Counted from the first letter of the stretch, positions 28,561 to 37,400 are shown. The stretch: 64,000 bases of DNA from Neobacillus sp. CF12 (GCF_030348765.1 NZ_JAUCEU010000007.1:4747501-4811500), one strand, 5' to 3'. A program made the numbers and translations. The notes: generated by a model from the letters alone, not told the origin.

Positions 28561-29133
28561 GTGCAAGAGGAATTAAAAATCTTTTATCAAATATTTACCA
28601 CCACTAAAGATGCAATTGAAAAATTTATGAATATGCTTGATCCGGTAATCCAAAATGCTGAGGATGAACATGAGAGACTATATTATCACCATATCTATGA
28701 GGAAGAAGAACAGCGTCTATCCCGATTAGTTGTCCTAATACCGCTCATTAGCAAATTTCAACAAGTAAAAGATGAGAAAGAGTTTTCGCCAGCCAACAAT
28801 GAATTTAATCGACTTTTACAAGAACTTAACCTTGAAAAGTTTGGTTTACATAACTTTGTCGAACACCTGGATTTAGCGCTTTTTCGTTTTACCGACCCAG
28901 AACGAAGCAGCCTGTTAAATGGTTTAAGGGAAGTATCCTATAAGGATTATCAACAGGTAAAGCAAATGCTGCTCGATATAAACAGTCGTTTTGATACGAA
29001 TTATGTGGATCCACACGCCCATCATGATGAGCATCATGATCATTTGGACCGTTCAGGTTCACATTCAATTGATACCCATTTTACAACATCTAAAAAACAG
29101 AAAAAAGGTTTTACGGTAGGAAGCCTAATATAA
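28561..29133 (+). CDS. IMEF-type encapsulin cargo, iron-mineralising protein
   Basis: This encodes 190 residues from a GTG start after AGGAGGTGCGCG. A helical bundle (about 1-145) carries glutamate- and histidine-rich segments (DEHERLYYHHIYEEEE at 35-50). A flexible histidine-rich linker (150-170) leads to the C-terminal targeting peptide KKGFTVGSLI. This matches the Iron-Mineralizing Encapsulin-associated Firmicute cargo, which oxidises and deposits iron inside a large encapsulin shell. It starts a three-gene operon with shell and ferredoxin, with spacings of 19 and -1 bp. Confidence 0.93.
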   Translation: MQEELKIFYQIFTTTKDAIEKFMNMLDPVIQNAEDEHERLYYHHIYEEEEQRLSRLVVLIPLISKFQQVKDEKEFSPANNEFNRLLQELNLEKFGLHNFVEHLDLALFRFTDPERSSLLNGLREVSYKDYQQVKQMLLDINSRFDTNYVDPHAHHDEHHDHLDRSGSHSIDTHFTTSKKQKKGFTVGSLI

Positions 29134-29152
29134 GAAAAGAGAGGAAAGACAA

Positions 29153-30001
29153 ATGAACAAAACCCAATTATACCCCGATTCTCCGTTATCGAATCAGGAA
29201 TTTACCCAATTGGATCAAACTGTAATTGATGCAGCCCGAAGACAATTGGTCGGGCGTCGCTTTATTGAGTTATACGGTCCACTAGGCAGGGGTGTCCAAA
29301 GTATATTTAATGATATCTTTTCTGAAAATTTAGAAGCAAAAATGGATTTTCAAGGATCTTTTGATACCGATATCGAGTCAAGTAAACGGGTGAATTACAC
29401 CATACCATTACTATATAAAGACTTCGTTTTATACTGGCGTGATCTTGAGCAGGCAAAGGTTTTGGATATTCCAATAGATTTTTCTGCAGCAGCAAATGCA
29501 GCTCGGGACGTTGCGATTCTGGAGGACCAGATGATTTTCCATGGGGCAAGGGAGTTTGACATCCCTGGTTTAATGAATGTACCGGGAAGAATCACACAAT
29601 TGATTAGTGAATGGTATGAGTCAGGCAACGCTTTTCAAGATATCGTTGATGCAAGAAATAAGCTGCTTGAGATGAATCATAATGGACCATTTGCACTTGT
29701 GCTTTCACCCCAGTTATATTCACTGATTCATCGTGTGCACCGCGATACCAATGTTTTAGAAATAGAACATATTCGTGAATTGGTTACGGATGGGGTATTC
29801 CAATCTCCTGTTTTAAAAGGAAAATCGGGTGTATTGGTCAATACAGGGAAAAATAATTTAGACTTGGCCGTTTCAGAGGATTTTGAGACAGCTTATTTAG
29901 GGGAAGAAGGGTTGAATCATCCTTTCCGTGTTTTTGAAACCGTTGTTTTGCGAATTAAGCGACCTTCAGCCATCTGTACGTTGGAAGCTATGGAAGACTA
30001 A
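29153..30001 (+). CDS. Family 1 encapsulin shell protein
   Basis: This encodes 282 residues of HK97 phage-capsid fold. Features are LSNQEFTQLDQTVIDAARRQ, the RFIELYGPLGRGVQ segment typical of encapsulins, and PSAICTLEAMED at the end. The length and IMEF context predict the large T=4 shell described for the Quasibacillus thermotolerans system rather than the small T=1 shells. It packages cargo through the C- or N-terminal TVGSLI peptides of its neighbours and stores iron in the cytosol. Its stop codon overlaps the ferredoxin start. Confidence 0.95.
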   Translation: MNKTQLYPDSPLSNQEFTQLDQTVIDAARRQLVGRRFIELYGPLGRGVQSIFNDIFSENLEAKMDFQGSFDTDIESSKRVNYTIPLLYKDFVLYWRDLEQAKVLDIPIDFSAAANAARDVAILEDQMIFHGAREFDIPGLMNVPGRITQLISEWYESGNAFQDIVDARNKLLEMNHNGPFALVLSPQLYSLIHRVHRDTNVLEIEHIRELVTDGVFQSPVLKGKSGVLVNTGKNNLDLAVSEDFETAYLGEEGLNHPFRVFETVVLRIKRPSAICTLEAMED

Positions 30002-30357
30002 TGAATAATCGCATTTTCACTGTTGGTTCACTGATCCCAGGAAGGATAATGGTAAAACAGCAACAAGCTCCAACACCAACACCAACAGTGACTCATAAAC
30101 CTAAGGCTGATGTGATTATCGTGGAGCAAAATGGCGGTAAGATTGAGATTCAACCGGTAAAAGGAAAGCTATTGGATGCTGCCCTTGATCAAGGCAAGCA
30201 AATCAATTATAAATGTCGCAAAGGAACATGCGGACAGTGTACCGTTAAAGTTTTAAAAGGAACGGGATTATCTGCCCCAAATGATCAGGAGCAGAAAAAG
30301 CTTAAGAATGAATTAACAAACGGGTATCGCTTGGCTTGTCAGGCTGAAATACTTTGA
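30001..30357 (+). CDS. Encapsulin-targeted 2Fe-2S ferredoxin
   Basis: This encodes 118 residues. Residues 5-12 (IFTVGSLI) repeat the targeting peptide found at the end of the cargo protein, here at the N-terminus. A Pro/Thr linker (21-35) then leads to a plant-type 2Fe-2S domain with Cys72, Cys77, Cys80 and Cys113 (CRKGTCGQC then LACQ). It should be tethered inside the shell and could pass electrons to mobilise stored ferric iron. The start overlaps the shell gene by one base, implying coupled synthesis. Confidence 0.92.
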   Translation: MNNRIFTVGSLIPGRIMVKQQQAPTPTPTVTHKPKADVIIVEQNGGKIEIQPVKGKLLDAALDQGKQINYKCRKGTCGQCTVKVLKGTGLSAPNDQEQKKLKNELTNGYRLACQAEIL

Positions 30358-30378
30358 AATAATCCATTCAAAAAGAAC

Positions 30379-30417
30379 AAAAAAACGAGGCCCATCTATA
30401 CAGGACCTCGTTTTTTT
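30379..30417. terminator. Bidirectional terminator after the encapsulin operon
   Basis: AAAAAACGAGG and CCTCGTTTTTTT form an 11-bp stem with T-runs on both strands. It serves the encapsulin operon and the convergent gene at 30416. Confidence 0.85.
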
Positions 30418-30880
30418 ATGCTAATTTCACAATTTTATCTTCAACTGGGAATGGAAGTGAGATATTGTGTTTATTCAATTCATTTACACTAATATCTTGA
30501 ACAAGCCTTAGTGCTTCTTTTTTAAATGTTTTCGTTACAAATCCAGCGTTAACTTCACATAGTTTTTGTAGGTATTGTAAAGTATCCCTGACTAGCATTT
30601 GTTTAATATATGTGTTATTGAGCTGACAGATTAATTTATGTTCTAACCCTTTTATCACGCCAATTTGATCGACATGGGCAATGATATTCTGCCCATCTTC
30701 ATCAATAAAACCAACCGATACATATTGGCCTTTTGAGAAATCAACATTTGTAAACACTGGGTTTAGATAGATTTCACCGGAAGCGAGGCGAATCGAATCA
30801 GCTTCTGCAGCACCGCCAATTTTACGTTGATTTGCAATAACCGTGTGAATATCCTTTAACCCAAATAGCATGTTATACAT
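30416..30880 (-). CDS. Unrecognised protein with a strong Fur box
   Basis: This encodes 154 residues, soluble, with no signal peptide and a single cysteine pair spaced far apart. The first half looks beta-rich (IRLASGEIYLNPVFTNVDF, YVSVGFIDEDGQNIIAHV). The second half is helical (KQMLVRDTLQYLQKLCEV). I do not recognise a family. GGGGGATC lies before the ATG. A near-perfect 19-bp Fur box is about 50 bp upstream, so iron limitation should induce it. It converges on the encapsulin operon, with which it shares a terminator. A role in drawing iron from the store is possible but only a guess. Confidence 0.7.
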   Translation of the reverse strand: MYNMLFGLKDIHTVIANQRKIGGAAEADSIRLASGEIYLNPVFTNVDFSKGQYVSVGFIDEDGQNIIAHVDQIGVIKGLEHKLICQLNNTYIKQMLVRDTLQYLQKLCEVNAGFVTKTFKKEALRLVQDISVNELNKHNISLPFPVEDKIVKLA

Positions 30881-30929
30881 ATTGATGATCCCCCTTTTTT
30901 TCGAAGATGTCTATATGGGTAATTCTATA

Positions 30930-30948
30930 GATAATGAGAATCATTGTC
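30930..30948 (-). promoter_or_regulatory. Fur box
   Basis: GATAATGAGAATCATTGTC differs at two positions from the 19-bp Fur consensus GATAATGATAATCATTATC. It lies between the unknown gene at 30416-30880 and the DUF2085 gene and points to iron control of the former. Confidence 0.85.
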
Positions 30949-31004
30949 AATGGAATATAAGGTCAAATTTTGACGATAAAATGAATTTAGGTGGTGGGAA
31001 TTTA

Positions 31005-31640
31005 TTACAGCAACCAGTTATGTGCTAACGAAAGAAGTGTAAGGAAAGATAAACTTAGGGATATTGATAAAAACAGTTTTGCACCTGTTCTCCGAATGAA
31101 AGGAAATAGGAAGGATGCTAAAAGACTAAACCATCCGATGACACTTACAATAATAAAGCTATCAAGTACAATATGAGATGGTTGTCCTATATAAAATAAA
31201 CCCCCTAAAAAAACACATACCAACAGTGGAATGAAAACATCCTTACTTACTTTTACTACGGGTTCACTTTCATCTTCTAGAGAATTTTTCATAAGAAGAG
31301 GATAGATAAAATAAGGCAGGACAAAACCAAAGGAGATTCCAGTCCCTAATCTGCGAAGATTATTTGATTCAAATAGATGTGCATAGGAACCAATTCCATC
31401 TATCATTAATGGAATAAGAAATAAAAGGAGTAAGAAACTCATTTTAATAGAAGGAATTGTAATCCTTTGTCTGCGTTTGGTGAGATGTAAATATGCTAGT
31501 GTTGAAAAGATACCAATATAAATGCCTGTATCTCTTGCACAAACTGTAAGTGCTTCTCCAGACACTTGGAGCGATCGTTCTTCTAATTGATGACAAATGG
31601 CCATTCCGAAAAAATGCAATAATTCATGCAACAACTCCAT
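31005..31640 (-). CDS. DUF2085 family membrane protein
   Basis: This encodes 211 residues from the ATG at 31640 after ACTAGGAGTG; a start seven codons upstream lies in the terminator. The family signature is present: MAICHQLEERSL, then CARDTGIYIGIF, in which the usual CAR-CTG has Asp in place of the second Cys. About six membrane helices follow. The function of DUF2085 is unknown. The Cys/His residues suggest metal or redox contact. The Fur box at 30930 lies downstream of it. Confidence 0.85.
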   Translation of the reverse strand: MELLHELLHFFGMAICHQLEERSLQVSGEALTVCARDTGIYIGIFSTLAYLHLTKRRQRITIPSIKMSFLLLLFLIPLMIDGIGSYAHLFESNNLRRLGTGISFGFVLPYFIYPLLMKNSLEDESEPVVKVSKDVFIPLLVCVFLGGLFYIGQPSHIVLDSFIIVSVIGWFSLLASFLFPFIRRTGAKLFLSISLSLSFLTLLSLAHNWLL

Positions 31641-31650
31641 CACTCCTAGT

Positions 31651-31685
31651 AAAAAACCCAATTCACTCTAAAGAATTGGGTTTTT
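31651..31685 (-). terminator. Terminator after the DUF4190-like gene
   Basis: AAAACCCAATTC and GAATTGGGTTTT form a 12-bp stem with T-runs on both strands, between two leftward genes. Confidence 0.8.
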
Positions 31686-31694
31686 CTCATGAAA

Positions 31695-31919
31695 TTAGTA
31701 CGTCATAAATGCGGGTATAATGGAAAGTGCAGAAGCAGCAAACCAGCAAATGCAGCTAAGGACAATCGCAACAATACCAATAATTAAACAAGTTTTTCCG
31801 ACGGCTTTCTTATCTATATCTTGGTCATTCATCCAAACAATCCCTAAAATGATGCCAACAACAGGTATGAAAAAAGACAAAATGTATAAGAGTGCTTTCT
31901 GACCTCCTGACAACTTCAA
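31695..31919 (-). CDS. Small DUF4190-like membrane protein
   Basis: This encodes 74 residues from a TTG start behind GGAGGGGATTGAAG. Two membrane helices (about 8-28 and 42-68) surround a charged loop, MNDQDIDKKAVGKTC. The ALLYILSFFIPVVGIILGIVW opening is typical of DUF4190/small Bacillus membrane proteins. No function is known. It is transcribed as a single gene ending at its own terminator. Confidence 0.7.
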   Translation of the reverse strand: MKLSGGQKALLYILSFFIPVVGIILGIVWMNDQDIDKKAVGKTCLIIGIVAIVLSCICWFAASALSIIPAFMTY

Positions 31920-32150
31920 TCCCCTCCAATTAGAAACGAGATAAATCAGTGCTCTTTGAATATGTATGAGAGAGGGAAGGATATTTTGCCTGTCTAGCTG
32001 CTAGAAATTTCTTTAATGTTCCCTGGGCCTTTAGGGTGAATCTTTTTTTTAAAAGATTCAGTCTTAAAAGTAACAATTAGGCACTTATTTGTTATAATAA
32101 ATTTAATACATAGTTCTTCAGGACATAAAAATGGGGTTTGGTAAAATAAT

Positions 32151-33152
32151 ATGATAAATAATCTAATTAAAAGCAGTGGTTTTAAAAGAATTTTAATTTT
32201 TGTCTTACTCGCGTTAGTTCTTTATGGACTAAAAGATATGATCAATTTGATTTTATTTACCTTTATTTTCACCTTTTTAATGGACCGGTTAGTAATCTTC
32301 TTGAACAGAAAAATACCACTTAATCGAAAAATACTTGTTGTTGCATCCTATTCCACCATTGTAGGTCTTCTCTCGTATGGTCTTGTGAAATATTTACCAA
32401 TGATTATTGGTGAAATAACAGCTCTTATAAAGCAGATTACGACCTTCTATACTTCTAAGCATGACAATATCATATTAAATTATCTGGTAGAGAGGCTTGA
32501 GGAAATTCAAATCTCAAGCTATTTAGAGAGAGGTTTTACCTTTTTAATCACCTATTTCACAGATATTAGTACATTTGGCTTGCAAATACTTATCGCCCTT
32601 TTAATGAGCTTGTTTTTCTTATTAGAAAAACCAAGACTAATTGAATTTACGAAAAAGTTTAAAACAAGCAAGGTTGCTTCTATTTACGCAGAAATTGAAT
32701 TTTTCTCGGCTAAGTTTGTGGGGACATTCGGAAAGGTAATTGAAGCACAAATAATTATTGCGGTGGTTAACTGTATTCTAACAACGATTGCATTATGGAT
32801 TTTTGGTTTCCCGCAATTAGGCGGACTGTCCATTATGATCTTATTTTTGGGCTTGATCCCTGTTGCCGGAGTAATCATTTCGCTTATACCACTAGTCATT
32901 ATTGGTTATAGTATTGGCGGGGTTATGACAGTCCTTTATGTTTTTATCGCGATTATGATTATACACGCAATTGAAGCATATATATTAAATCCAAACTTAA
33001 TGTCATCCAAAACGAATTTACCTGTTTTCTACACATTCCTAGTATTAATTTTCTCGGAACACTTCTTTGGGGTTTGGGGCTTAATCATTGGTATTCCCGT
33101 TTTTGTTTTCATCTTGGATGTATTAGAAGTAACAGACAATAAAAAAGTATAA
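32151..33152 (+). CDS. AI-2E family transporter (TqsA/YdiK-like)
   Basis: This encodes 333 residues with about eight membrane helices. It has the PF01594 layout: paired N-terminal helices, a cytoplasmic amphipathic region (ERLEEIQISSYLERG) and the conserved C-terminal LIPVAGVIISLIPLVIIGY segment. Family members export varied small molecules or ions; the AI-2 name is historical. The ATG at 32151 has only a weak GGTTTGG site. A small gene follows after 21 bp. Confidence 0.85.
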   Translation: MINNLIKSSGFKRILIFVLLALVLYGLKDMINLILFTFIFTFLMDRLVIFLNRKIPLNRKILVVASYSTIVGLLSYGLVKYLPMIIGEITALIKQITTFYTSKHDNIILNYLVERLEEIQISSYLERGFTFLITYFTDISTFGLQILIALLMSLFFLLEKPRLIEFTKKFKTSKVASIYAEIEFFSAKFVGTFGKVIEAQIIIAVVNCILTTIALWIFGFPQLGGLSIMILFLGLIPVAGVIISLIPLVIIGYSIGGVMTVLYVFIAIMIIHAIEAYILNPNLMSSKTNLPVFYTFLVLIFSEHFFGVWGLIIGIPVFVFILDVLEVTDNKKV

Positions 33153-33173
33153 AAAACAGTTGAAGGTGATAGG

Positions 33174-33407
33174 ATGAGCGAATGTAAATTGAATCATTCC
33201 ATTGAAGATGTTAAAAATAAATTCGAATCACAAGTTGCATTTCTTCCTGCTGAAGTAAAGCCATTATTTGAGCATTTTATAACAAAAGAACATACCCAAG
33301 ACCTATTAAATGAAGTATTTCATCTATTGAAAAAATATGATTTAGCTTCAAAAGAAGAGAGAAATGCAAGAAATAACCGATTATTATTAGTGCTGAAAAA
33401 TGTTTAA
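33174..33407 (+). CDS. Small conserved Bacillaceae protein, unknown function
   Basis: This encodes 77 residues, soluble, all-helical and charged, with paired hydrophobics (VKPLFEHFIT, LLNEVFHLLKKYDLA). GAAGGTGATAGG lies before the ATG. It is 21 bp after the transporter gene and ends at the shared terminator, so it is cotranscribed. No motif indicates a function. Confidence 0.7.
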   Translation: MSECKLNHSIEDVKNKFESQVAFLPAEVKPLFEHFITKEHTQDLLNEVFHLLKKYDLASKEERNARNNRLLLVLKNV

Positions 33408-33414
33408 AGTTAAA

Positions 33415-33439
33415 CCTCCAGCAATGGAGGCTTTTTTTT
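33415..33439 (+). terminator. Terminator after the AI-2E operon
   Basis: CCTCCA and TGGAGG with a GCAA loop and eight T. Confidence 0.8.
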
Positions 33440-33538
33440 GGGAAATATTCTCTCAATAGGAAGGCGGCTATAATCATGAAAGTTGCTCTTTTAGAAAATA
33501 GTAAAGATATCTAAAATGCAGGAGAAAGAAGGGGTATA

Positions 33539-34507
33539 GTGGGAGAATTATTTAGATTATTGAGAAAAGGTAATAAATCTGCCTTGATTGCAGGAATCGT
33601 TAACACCATTATTTCTATCGCCAAAGGTGTTGCATATATGTACACTGGAAATGTCGCCATGTTTGCAGAAACGATGCATAGTCTAGGGGATGCCGCCAAC
33701 CAGTTTTTCGTGTTTATCGGTTCGGCCTTAAGTAAGAAGTCTCCAACTGAACGCTTTCCAAATGGCTTTGGTCGATTGGTTAACTTAGTATTACTAGGTG
33801 CAGTACTAATTGTTGGGATTATGGCGTTTGAGACAATCCAGGAAGGGTATCATCATATCCTTCATCCGGCTGAATCCGAAGGGTTTTTAATTAATGTGGG
33901 CGTTCTGGCATTCGCCCTCATCCTAGAGATATACGTACTTTATAAGGCAATGAAGGAAGTCATGCATGAAGTTGGTGAACCTGCAAGTGGTCTAAGTGTC
34001 ATCTTTAGAAGTTTTGCCCATCTAGGAAGAGCAAAGCCTGCCACAAAGTTAGTTTTTATGGAAGATTTAGTCGCGACCAGCGGCGGATTACTAGCAATAC
34101 TGGCTGTCATCATATCCCACTTTACCGGTGTCCTTTGGATTGAGGGAGCAGCTTCCATCCTAATTGGTTTAATGATGTTCTTCGTGGTAGGAAGAGTCTT
34201 TTTGGATAATGCTGCGGGTGTTCTTGGAAGGGCAGATGAGGAAATGGAAGAGAAAATTGGTCAATTAGTGATGTCTGATCCAGATGTTAAAGATATCCAA
34301 GACCTTGCTGTAATTAAAGAAGGGGAAGATTTACATGTGGAATTAGAAATTGAAATTGACCCAAGTCTCACGATAGCAGCTGCAGATGATATTAAAGACC
34401 GTCTACAGGAGAAAATCATGGCAGAAAAAGGCGTTGTTGATGTCACGATTGAGTTTGATGAAGAAGATGGAGTCTCGACGTGGAAACCTGATACAACAGA
34501 AAAATAA
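33539..34507 (+). CDS. Cation diffusion facilitator family transporter
   Basis: This encodes 322 residues from a GTG start after GAAGGGGTA. The CDF helices are present, with the metal-site pattern MFAETMHSLGDAANQ in helix 2 and MEDLVATSGGLLAI in helix 5. A cytoplasmic ferredoxin-like dimer domain follows (about 225-305, DVKDIQDLAVIKEGEDLHVE). The first metal site uses ETMHS-D rather than the usual H-D/D-D pairs, and the subgroup is close to Bacillus YdbO-like exporters. It exports divalent metals such as Zn, Fe or Mn; which one cannot be told. Confidence 0.88.
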   Translation: MGELFRLLRKGNKSALIAGIVNTIISIAKGVAYMYTGNVAMFAETMHSLGDAANQFFVFIGSALSKKSPTERFPNGFGRLVNLVLLGAVLIVGIMAFETIQEGYHHILHPAESEGFLINVGVLAFALILEIYVLYKAMKEVMHEVGEPASGLSVIFRSFAHLGRAKPATKLVFMEDLVATSGGLLAILAVIISHFTGVLWIEGAASILIGLMMFFVVGRVFLDNAAGVLGRADEEMEEKIGQLVMSDPDVKDIQDLAVIKEGEDLHVELEIEIDPSLTIAAADDIKDRLQEKIMAEKGVVDVTIEFDEEDGVSTWKPDTTEK

Positions 34508-34540
34508 AGATAGGCTTGCTAAGTAGCAGCCTATCTTTAT
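34505..34540. terminator. Bidirectional terminator
   Basis: AAAGATAGGCT and AGCCTATCTTT form a perfect stem with an AT-rich flank on both sides, between the convergent CDF and thioesterase genes. It overlaps both stop codons. Confidence 0.8.
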
Positions 34541-35049
34541 TCCCAGGGCTTTTCAGTTGTAAAATAACTTGCTAGTTCCTTACTGCTTTTTCGATGTTCT
34601 TTACGTTTTTCAGCTCTTTCTTTTCCTGTTTCATAGAGTTTTTTTTCTTCTTCTGTTTCAGGAATAATCCTTGGAACTTTTGTCGGTTTTCCGTTTTCAT
34701 CCAGTGCAACAAAGGTGAAAAAGGCAGTGGCAGCTATCTTTCGATTGCCCGTTAATAAATTTTCGGCAATGATTTTTACGAAAACTTCTATCGATGATGT
34801 ACCTGTCCAGGTGACAAAGGATTCAAAGCAAACGGAGTCCTGTTGGGTAATCGGACTAAGAAAATCTACGGAGTCCGTTGAGGCGGTAACACATTCTTTT
34901 CTTGAATGACGTGCAGCTGAGATGGATGCAAGCATATCCATATCACTCATTAGTTTTCCGCCAAACATCGTATTATGGTTATTTACATCGTTTGGAAAGA
35001 TCCTGCTCGTTCGAACAACTCTTGATTCATTACATGTTTTTGATTCCAT
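34537..35049 (-). CDS. Acyl-CoA thioesterase (YkhA-like hotdog protein)
   Basis: This encodes 170 residues of hotdog fold. The diagnostic segment NDVNNHNTMFGGKLMSDMDM carries the catalytic Asn/Gly/Asp region. It is followed by SVDFLSPITQQDSVCFESFV and a charged C-terminal helix (EEEKKLYETGKERAEKRK). It hydrolyses acyl-CoA thioesters in the cytosol. It resembles B. subtilis YkhA in length and motif order. It is monocistronic. Confidence 0.9.
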   Translation of the reverse strand: MESKTCNESRVVRTSRIFPNDVNNHNTMFGGKLMSDMDMLASISAARHSRKECVTASTDSVDFLSPITQQDSVCFESFVTWTGTSSIEVFVKIIAENLLTGNRKIAATAFFTFVALDENGKPTKVPRIIPETEEEKKLYETGKERAEKRKEHRKSSKELASYFTTEKPWE

Positions 35050-35200
35050 TATTTTCCTCCGTTATCTGAGATATCTTTATTTTTAGCGGAAATCTGATTC
35101 TGTAATCATATCATTTAGAAAGCTAAAATGTTAGATTTAAGGCGTAGATGGATTAGTTATGATAAATTACATATATGTATGAATAGAATGGAGGTTCAAA

Positions 35201-36025
35201 ATGGTTACCATGCAAAGAGAAATTATGCAGACATTGAACGTTAAATCTGAGGTTAATCCTAAGGAAGAGATAAGAAATCGAATTGATTTTTTAAAAACTT
35301 ATCTGTTAAAAACAAAGTCAAAGGGATATGTACTCGGAATTAGTGGAGGGCAAGATTCAACTTTGGCGGGACGGCTTGTGCAGTTAGCCGTGGAGGAACT
35401 TCGAAGCGAAGGGAAGGACGCATTATTTATTGCAGTCCGACTGCCTTACGGTGTTCAGAAAGATGAAGCAGATGCCATTCGTGCGATGAACTTCATTCGT
35501 GCAGACCGTCAGTATACATATAATATTCAAAGTGCAGTTGACGCCGTTCAAACGGAGTATAATGCTGTAACTTCCTCAGAGCCCTTAAGCGATTATCATA
35601 AAGGAAATGTGAAGGCAAGGATGAGAATGATTGCTCAATATGCTTTTGGAGGAATGGAAGGATTGCTGGTAATAGGTACAGACCATGCAGCTGAGGCGGT
35701 TACTGGATTTTATACAAAATACGGTGATGGTGGCGTAGATGTATTGCCGTTGAGCGGATTGACGAAACGCCAGGGAAAAGCATTACTTAAAGAGCTTGGT
35801 GCAGAGGAAAGCCTTTATATGAAAGTACCAACAGCTGATTTGCTTGATCATAAGCCTGGTCAAGCGGATGAAACAGAACTTGGAATTTCATATGATGACA
35901 TCGATGATTACTTAGAAGGAAAGCCAGTCTCAAAGGAAATCGCAGATAAGATTGAAAAACGTTATCTTTTAACAGAACATAAACGACAACTTCCAGCATC
36001 TATGTTTGATCAATGGTGGAAGTAA
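35201..36025 (+). CDS. nadE: Ammonia-dependent NAD synthetase
   Basis: This encodes 274 residues from the ATG after AATGGAGG. The ATP-pyrophosphatase P-loop is [11 protein letters not shown]. Conserved segments [35 protein letters not shown] and [12 protein letters not shown] bind deamido-NAD and ATP. The C-terminus [13 protein letters not shown] matches the B. subtilis enzyme. It has no glutaminase domain, so it uses ammonia. It is monocistronic with its own terminator. Confidence 0.97.
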   Translation: MVTMQREIMQTLNVKSEVNPKEEIRNRIDFLKTYLLKTKSKGYVLGISGGQDSTLAGRLVQLAVEELRSEGKDALFIAVRLPYGVQKDEADAIRAMNFIRADRQYTYNIQSAVDAVQTEYNAVTSSEPLSDYHKGNVKARMRMIAQYAFGGMEGLLVIGTDHAAEAVTGFYTKYGDGGVDVLPLSGLTKRQGKALLKELGAEESLYMKVPTADLLDHKPGQADETELGISYDDIDDYLEGKPVSKEIADKIEKRYLLTEHKRQLPASMFDQWWK

Positions 36026-36027
36026 GG

Positions 36028-36053
36028 GAGAGGAAAATAATCCTCTCTTTTTT
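36028..36053 (+). terminator. Terminator of nadE
   Basis: GAGAGGA and TCCTCTC form a 7-bp stem with a 6-nt loop followed by six T. Confidence 0.75.
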
Positions 36054-36161
36054 GTTTTTGAAAAATTCATAAAAATGATATATTTCCACCGTTTATTCGT
36101 AGAGAGAGGTTTTATAATTATAAGTAAACGAATGAATTGTAAAATAAAGGATGTGGGAAAT

Positions 36162-37370
36162 ATGAAATCGAGGATAACGGAAACTAAATTCCTATTCTAT
36201 ACTGTTAGTGCTATTTTTTTATTGATGATGGTTCGTATTTTCCTCTCTGAGATTTATACCATTTACAATCCCGATAACTATGTAAGTATACATTCCTTTT
36301 TAGAGATAATCTGTATATCCATTTCGGTTACTATTTTCCTTTACGGATTAAAAAAGTATAGTACAACAAAATCACTCACTTTGTTACTTCTGGCATTCAC
36401 GTTTTTTATCGTAGGTACCATTGATCTCTTCCATACTCTTTCCTTCAACGGGATGCCGTTTATTATTACCGCCAGTTCTGTCCAGAAAGCTACTTGGTTT
36501 TGGGTTACAGCAAGAGTCATTCAAACCATCTTGATGCTCACTCTAATACTACTGTCAGAGAAGAAGCTAAAGAGAGATTATCGACTAATAACATTGGTTG
36601 TTGGAGTTGTCTTAACGGCAACAGTCGGATTTATTATCATTTCTTTTGAAAAGGCGCTCCCGATGCTTGTAATAGAAGGTAAGGGGACAACAATGTTAAA
36701 AAATGGGATTGAATAGGGGGTAAGTTTTATCTTATTTATTTCATTAGTTGTGTCGTTATACCAATATTATTTGGAGAAAAAGGAAGACAAATTATATTTT
36801 GCCTTAGCGTTTGTCTTTTTATTGCTAACCGAATTAATTTTTACCATTTATCAAAGTGTTTTTGACTTTAATAACTTTTTAGGTCACATATATAAAGTAT
36901 TTGGTTTTTACTTTATTCTAAAAGGGTTCTATTTTACGGAGTATTATAATCAAAATCAAAAAGATCAATCAAACTTACAAACAACTATGTCAGAACAACC
37001 CGGATTATTTTTTAGGTTAAAGAAGAATGGGAAACAATTCATTTGTACAAATATAGAGGGTGAATTATTGCGCGATATTCGTTATTCTCAGGAAGTGATT
37101 GTAGGGGAATCGATTTCTAAAATCCTCACACCAATGGATGCTTCCATAAATAAATACTGCCAGTTATCTTTGAACCTTCAAGAAGGTGTAACTTTTGAAA
37201 TGGTATGTCAGGATAAATTATTGTTAATTTCCATCAAACCATCTGTTGACGAAATTGGCCAAGATGTTATACTAGGAACGGCCATGGATATGACCGGAGT
37301 ATTTCCTCGAAGGTTCAACCCTAAGCAGATTAGTCAAGAAGAAAATAAAAACGTCAAAATAGTAATGTAA
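36162..37370 (+). pseudogene. MASE3-domain sensor protein interrupted by an in-frame TAG
   Basis: From the ATG at 36162 (AAAGGATGTGG site) a MASE3-type sensor runs through several membrane helices (FLFYTVSAIFLLMMVRIF, IDLFHTLSFNGMPF, ATWFWVTARVIQ). It stops at TAG 36714-36716 just after MLKNGIE. The same frame then stays open to 37370 and continues the MASE3 helices plus a PAS-like domain. MASE3 proteins usually have Tyr at this site (a PLK-G-EY pattern), so one base change from TAT or TAC explains the stop. No GGDEF or kinase output domain follows, so even an intact protein would be short. Confidence 0.8.
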
Positions 37371-37400
37371 TCAATACAAGGATTACCTTACTATTTTTTT
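37356..37400 (+). terminator. Terminator after the MASE3 gene
   Basis: AAATAGTAATGTAATC pairs with GATTACCTTACTATTT with one mismatch, followed by T-rich sequence. It starts within the last codons of the gene. Confidence 0.75.
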
